Source: Fimenecus sp045613065
GTDB lineage: Bacteria > Bacillota > Clostridia > Oscillospirales > Acutalibacteraceae
Direction: 5' to 3'
Assembly (NCBI GenBank): GCA_045613065.1
Contig: JAZLAH010000077.1
Location: forward strand, 1 to 16,305
Length of the DNA: 16,305 bases
Under the pieces are notes generated by a model. That model did no database searches. It was not told where the DNA came from and was given only the letters and a program-made list of their open reading frames with translations. Positions 14,667 through 16,305 of this stretch are shown piece by piece. The position numbers and the translations under genes are program-made. Numbering within the stretch: the stretch's first letter is position 1; each line of letters opens with the position of its first letter.

Positions 14667-14780
14667 TTATAAGATTGATAATATTGTTTCAAGCGTTAAT
14701 ATAAAAATGATAAAAATTAATGGTGGAATTACATATAAAAGGTCTGGAAATAAAAAACGTAAAATTTTCTTAATGCTCAA
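14667..14780 (-). CDS. 37-aa membrane peptide, TTG start
   Basis: A short gene beginning MSIKKILRFLFPDLLYVIPP, followed by a 16-residue hydrophobic run (LIFIIFILTLETILSI). The basic start and single membrane span predict a small inner-membrane peptide. The TTG start at 14780 is preceded 8 nt upstream by GGGGG, and its stop TAA forms part of the ribosome site TAAGGAG of the 61-aa gene, an arrangement typical of real operon genes. Possible roles (holin-like accessory, superinfection exclusion, membrane anchoring of replication as phi29 p16.7 does) cannot be separated from sequence. It would be the first gene of the leftward early operon. Confidence 0.5.
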   Translation of the reverse strand: MSIKKILRFLFPDLLYVIPPLIFIIFILTLETILSIL

Positions 14781-14882
14781 AATTTTGTCCCCCTACTTTT
14801 TATTTTTGGAAAAATGGTTTTGTTATTTTTAAAAGTTTCATAATTTTTATGGCAAAAAGTTTTTTGAGTTTCATTTTTTCTG

Positions 14883-14966
14883 AACACTTTACTCAAGTAA
14901 AGTGTTAAAGTGTTAATGCTTCACAGTTTTTAATGCTTTACTACTTTAAAGCGCTATCGCTTTAAA
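14883..14966. repeat. Palindrome/repeat cluster upstream of the early operon
   Basis: Two perfect inverted repeats: arms AACACTTTACT (14883-14893) and AGTAAAGTGTT (14896-14906) with a 2-nt centre, and TTTAAAGCG (14945-14953) with CGCTTTAAA (14958-14966). Related CTTTAAA/ACTTTA words continue to about 15041. No T-tract follows either stem, so operator sites or a structured 5' leader fit better than terminators. Confidence 0.55.
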
Positions 14967-15035
14967 ACTATACTACTGCAAAGTCTCAAAATTTTCACGC
15001 TTTAAAACCTTCGCACTGTGAAACTTTACAGTACT

Positions 15036-15064
15036 AAAGTATCACTACTAAATGAGCGTGTCAA
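15036..15064 (-). promoter_or_regulatory. Candidate leftward early promoter
   Basis: Consensus -35 TTGACA (15064-15059), 17-bp spacer, weak -10 TACTTT (15041-15036) with a TGA just upstream (extended -10 form). A start near 15029 gives a leader of about 250 nt containing both palindromes at 14883-14966 before the 37-aa gene. Confidence 0.5.
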
Positions 15065-15117
15065 TTAACAAACTGTAAACATATTATGAATAAACTATGA
15101 ACGGAATAATTGCTTGG

Positions 15118-15242
15118 TGTGGATATGTGGATAACTTATTAAGAAAGTGTTAAATATCGTATATACGTTTGTGCAATATGTATAGATACGGTACTTTTTT
15201 AATGTATATAGTGTACGGTATGCACAAAATTAGTGTGGATAA
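15118..15242. promoter_or_regulatory. DnaA-box-like cluster
   Basis: TGTGGATAA, the exact complement of the consensus DnaA box TTATCCACA, occurs at 15126-15134 and 15234-15242, each within a longer shared 12-mer TGTGGATAACTT. A near match TGTGGATAT is at 15118-15126. Between them lie a palindrome CGTATATACG (15158-15167) and a direct repeat TACGGTA (15187-15193, 15214-15220). Either host DnaA sites or repeats for a phage regulator. Confidence 0.55.
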
Positions 15243-15300
15243 CTTGCATATCTCATTTTTTATGCAGCAAATCACGAATTTCGGACTTTTAGGGTGATAG

Positions 15301-15338
15301 TGGTACTATGTACCATATATGGCTATTTTCTAAAATAG
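15301..15338. promoter_or_regulatory. Two adjacent palindromes, operator-like
   Basis: TGGTAC-TAT-GTACCA (15301-15315) and CTATTTT-CT-AAAATAG (15323-15338) lie 7 bp apart within non-coding DNA, downstream of the leftward promoter at 15392-15422. They are not followed by T-tracts. Their role is unknown. Confidence 0.4.
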
Positions 15339-15391
15339 AGCAAATACAGAGGCGCTCGTTATATTTTTAACAATGAACGTGTTTCTTCCTT

Positions 15392-15422
15392 ATTATATAC
15401 GCACGTGTACAAGTGGTGACAA
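15392..15422 (-). promoter_or_regulatory. Leftward promoter of the divergent early region
   Basis: -35 TTGTCA (15422-15417); -10 either TATATA (15399-15394) at 17 bp or TATAAT (15397-15392) at 19 bp. Its -35 overlaps the palindrome at 15419-15433. Transcripts would run about 600 nt before the first leftward gene, so it may make a long leader or a small RNA. Confidence 0.45.
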
Positions 15423-15449
15423 CTAAAAGTTGTTATTAGTTACAACTAA
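15419..15449. promoter_or_regulatory. Tandem palindromic operator between divergent early promoters
   Basis: ACAACT-AAA-AGTTGT (15419-15433) and TTAGTT-AC-AACTAA (15436-15449). Both include the 10-mer ACAACTAAAA (15419-15428, 15442-15451), spaced 23 bp, about two helical turns. One palindrome covers the leftward -35 and the other ends 7 bp before the rightward -35, the arrangement expected for a shared regulator. Confidence 0.55.
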
Positions 15450-15456
15450 AAAGTAC

Positions 15457-15485
15457 TTGCAATATCTAACATTATAGTGTATTAT
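15457..15485 (+). promoter_or_regulatory. Rightward early promoter
   Basis: -35 TTGCAA (15457-15462), 17-bp spacer, -10 TATTAT (15480-15485). It shares the TTGCAA -35 and spacer length with the ATPase and RNA promoters. The predicted start near 15492 leaves a 65-nt A-rich leader before the 90-aa gene. Confidence 0.65.
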
Positions 15486-15556
15486 GACATTGTAAGGAAA
15501 ACAAAGAACTTACAACAAAAAATAAAATAAAGCAAAAATGAAAGGAAGAAAAAACA

Positions 15557-15829
15557 ATGAAAAACATCACAAGAACAATTAGAGAAATTCAAACAAACGT
15601 AAAGCTTTATAACAAAAATACAAAAGAAATTGAAGAATGTTACCATTGGATATATGGCAGCGAAAAAGATTTTAATGATGAAAAAGAAATAAAGGAAGAA
15701 TTAGTAAAATTCTGGAATAATGATGAACATATTTTATTAGATTATGAAAAATGCAACATTAAAACGTATAAATGCTCAATGAGTGTAAATGAGTTTTTTA
15801 ACCGCTCAATGTTGGAAGAGATAGGATAA
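15557..15829 (+). CDS. Small early protein related to the 87-aa early protein
   Basis: 90 aa starting MKNITRTIREIQTNVKLYNK, with IKEELVKFWNNDEHILLDYE in the middle and CSMSVNEFFNRSMLEE near the end. By eye it follows the same plan as the protein at 13615-13878: basic RT-[IV] start, a hairpin around N-x-x-T-K-E-I-E, a helix after N/D-E-K-E-I-K, and a final MS-x-x-E-F-[FI]. It is probably a distant paralogue; its function is unknown. A GGAAG ribosome site sits in an A-rich leader. First gene of the rightward early operon; an 11-bp hairpin encloses its stop codon. Confidence 0.65.
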   Translation: MKNITRTIREIQTNVKLYNKNTKEIEECYHWIYGSEKDFNDEKEIKEELVKFWNNDEHILLDYEKCNIKTYKCSMSVNEFFNRSMLEEIG

Positions 15830-15843
15830 AACCCTATCTCTTC
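15815..15843 (+). other. Hairpin enclosing the stop codon of the 90-aa gene
   Basis: An 11-bp perfect stem GAAGAGATAGG/CCTATCTCTTC (15815-15825 and 15833-15843) has the TAA (15827-15829) in its 7-nt loop. It is followed by A-rich, not T-rich, DNA, so classical termination is unlikely; an mRNA stability or processing element is possible. Confidence 0.5.
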
Positions 15844-15888
15844 AGAAAAAACAAACATAAACAAAAATATGAAAGGAAATAAAAAACA

Positions 15889-16305
15889 ATGAATAAAAGA
15901 GACGAATATAAAAAGAGATGTGAAGAACACTATGGATATGAGGATTTTGGGACAGCGAAATATAACGGTTATAATTGGTATCCTACATATGCATTAACGA
16001 ATGAAGAATTACGAAATTTGCGAACATTTTATAAAACGTATGATGAAAATAACACATTGATTGAAAGTGGTAACAGGTATGCAATATTTGAACATAACCG
16101 TAACAAAAATTGGTTTTTAATATCGTATGATACAATTATAATTGAATACAATCCAGCAAACAATACATATACAAAAAATATAGATTTTTATAGCGTAACA
16201 ACTATGAAGCATATTAATAAATTTTTAGAACTATGCACAAACGACCACATAAATAAGCATGAATGGATTATGTGGAATGAAAACGAAACAAAAACTGCTA
16301 ATTGG
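15889..16305 (+). CDS. Early protein with SYDTII...YS-TT-HIN-FL domain, incomplete at window end
   Basis: At least 139 aa; the frame is open to the last base. It begins MNKRDEYKKRCEEHYGYEDF and is hydrophilic and Tyr/Asn-rich. Residues about 85-115 (WFLISYDTIIIEYN...NIDFYSVTTMKHINKFLE) match a pattern I know from short phage and plasmid proteins of Firmicutes (L-x-SYDT-[IV]-[IV]...YS-x-TT-x-RHIN-x-FL, DUF8033 as I recall), of unknown function. AAAGGAAAT precedes the ATG within a leader closely resembling that of the 90-aa gene. Second gene of the rightward early operon. Confidence 0.65.
   Translation, partial: MNKRDEYKKRCEEHYGYEDFGTAKYNGYNWYPTYALTNEELRNLRTFYKTYDENNTLIESGNRYAIFEHNRNKNWFLISYDTIIIEYNPANNTYTKNIDFYSVTTMKHINKFLELCTNDHINKHEWIMWNENETKTANW

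Noticed and set aside
14800..14874. A 24-aa basic frame (MKLKKLFAIKIMKLL...) upstream of the 37-aa peptide.
   Set aside because: The ribosome site is weak, the frame is very short, and the base composition matches the surrounding A/T-rich DNA. It could be a leader peptide, but the evidence is too thin.
14945..14966. Reading the TTTAAAGCG/CGCTTTAAA stem as an intrinsic terminator.
   Set aside because: There is no T-tract on either side, and the stem is AT-rich.
15178..15297. A 39-codon rightward frame through the DnaA-box region.
   Set aside because: It has no ribosome site, crosses promoter-like and repeat DNA, and has no protein-like features.
1..16305. Inverted terminal repeats or genome ends at the window edges.
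   Set aside because: The first bases (GAAACGGCG) and the complement of the last bases (CCAATTAGC) do not match, and the last gene is cut, so the window does not show the natural termini.
1..16305. Defence systems, toxin-antitoxin pairs, CRISPR arrays, transposases, integrase.
   Set aside because: No frame shows the motifs of these systems, and no spaced direct-repeat array was found.

Overview
The window is most of a small AT-rich podovirus genome of the phi29 type (protein-primed replication). It carries a protein-primed family B DNA polymerase with an adjacent terminal protein, a gp16-type packaging ATPase, and a phi29-style virion set: scaffold, major capsid, tail knob, connector, lower collar and beta-helix spike. 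Strong AAAGGAG-type Shine-Dalgarno sites, TTG starts and sigma-A-like promoters point to a low-GC Firmicute host, plausibly a gut clostridium; this is inference. No integrase, repressor, tRNA, CRISPR array or insertion sequence was seen, and neither genome end (inverted terminal repeat) is recognisable.

Layout, right to left. (1) 15457-16305: a rightward operon of small early genes (90 aa, then an incomplete gene of at least 139 aa). (2) 14781-15556: about 775 bp of non-coding control DNA with divergent promoters, tandem palindromes, perfect DnaA-box sequences and CTTTAAA-type repeats. (3) 14780-10328, leftward: the early/replication operon: 37-aa membrane peptide, three small unknown proteins (61, 57 and 102 aa), an 87-aa early protein, a putative SSB, terminal protein, DNA polymerase and a DUF551-like protein. 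(4) 10147-10330, rightward: a candidate packaging RNA (pRNA) with its own promoter and a terminator shared with the converging replication operon. (5) 9122-10180, rightward: packaging ATPase. (6) 9048-88, leftward: late operon in the order holin, peptidoglycan-binding protein, two-domain peptidoglycan hydrolase, scaffold, major capsid, small virion-cluster protein, tail knob, connector, lower collar, short tail protein, spike; a terminator lies at 26-71.

How it fits together. Terminal protein primes the polymerase at the genome ends and SSB coats displaced strands. The late operon builds the prohead on the scaffold and the connector vertex. The ATPase, probably with the RNA encoded directly behind it, packages DNA. 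Tail knob, collar, spike and hydrolase mediate entry, and holin plus hydrolase mediate release. Compared with phi29, the ATPase is inverted relative to the virion genes and shares a very compact divergent promoter with them, and the lysis genes open rather than close the late operon.

The most notable signal is at 10147-10330: a promoter inside the end of the ATPase gene whose predicted start falls at the 5' base of a GC-richer, end-paired RNA of about 110 nt, followed by an intrinsic terminator. It also contains GGUUA/UAACC complementary segments, reminiscent of the GGUU/AACC kissing loops of phi29 pRNA.
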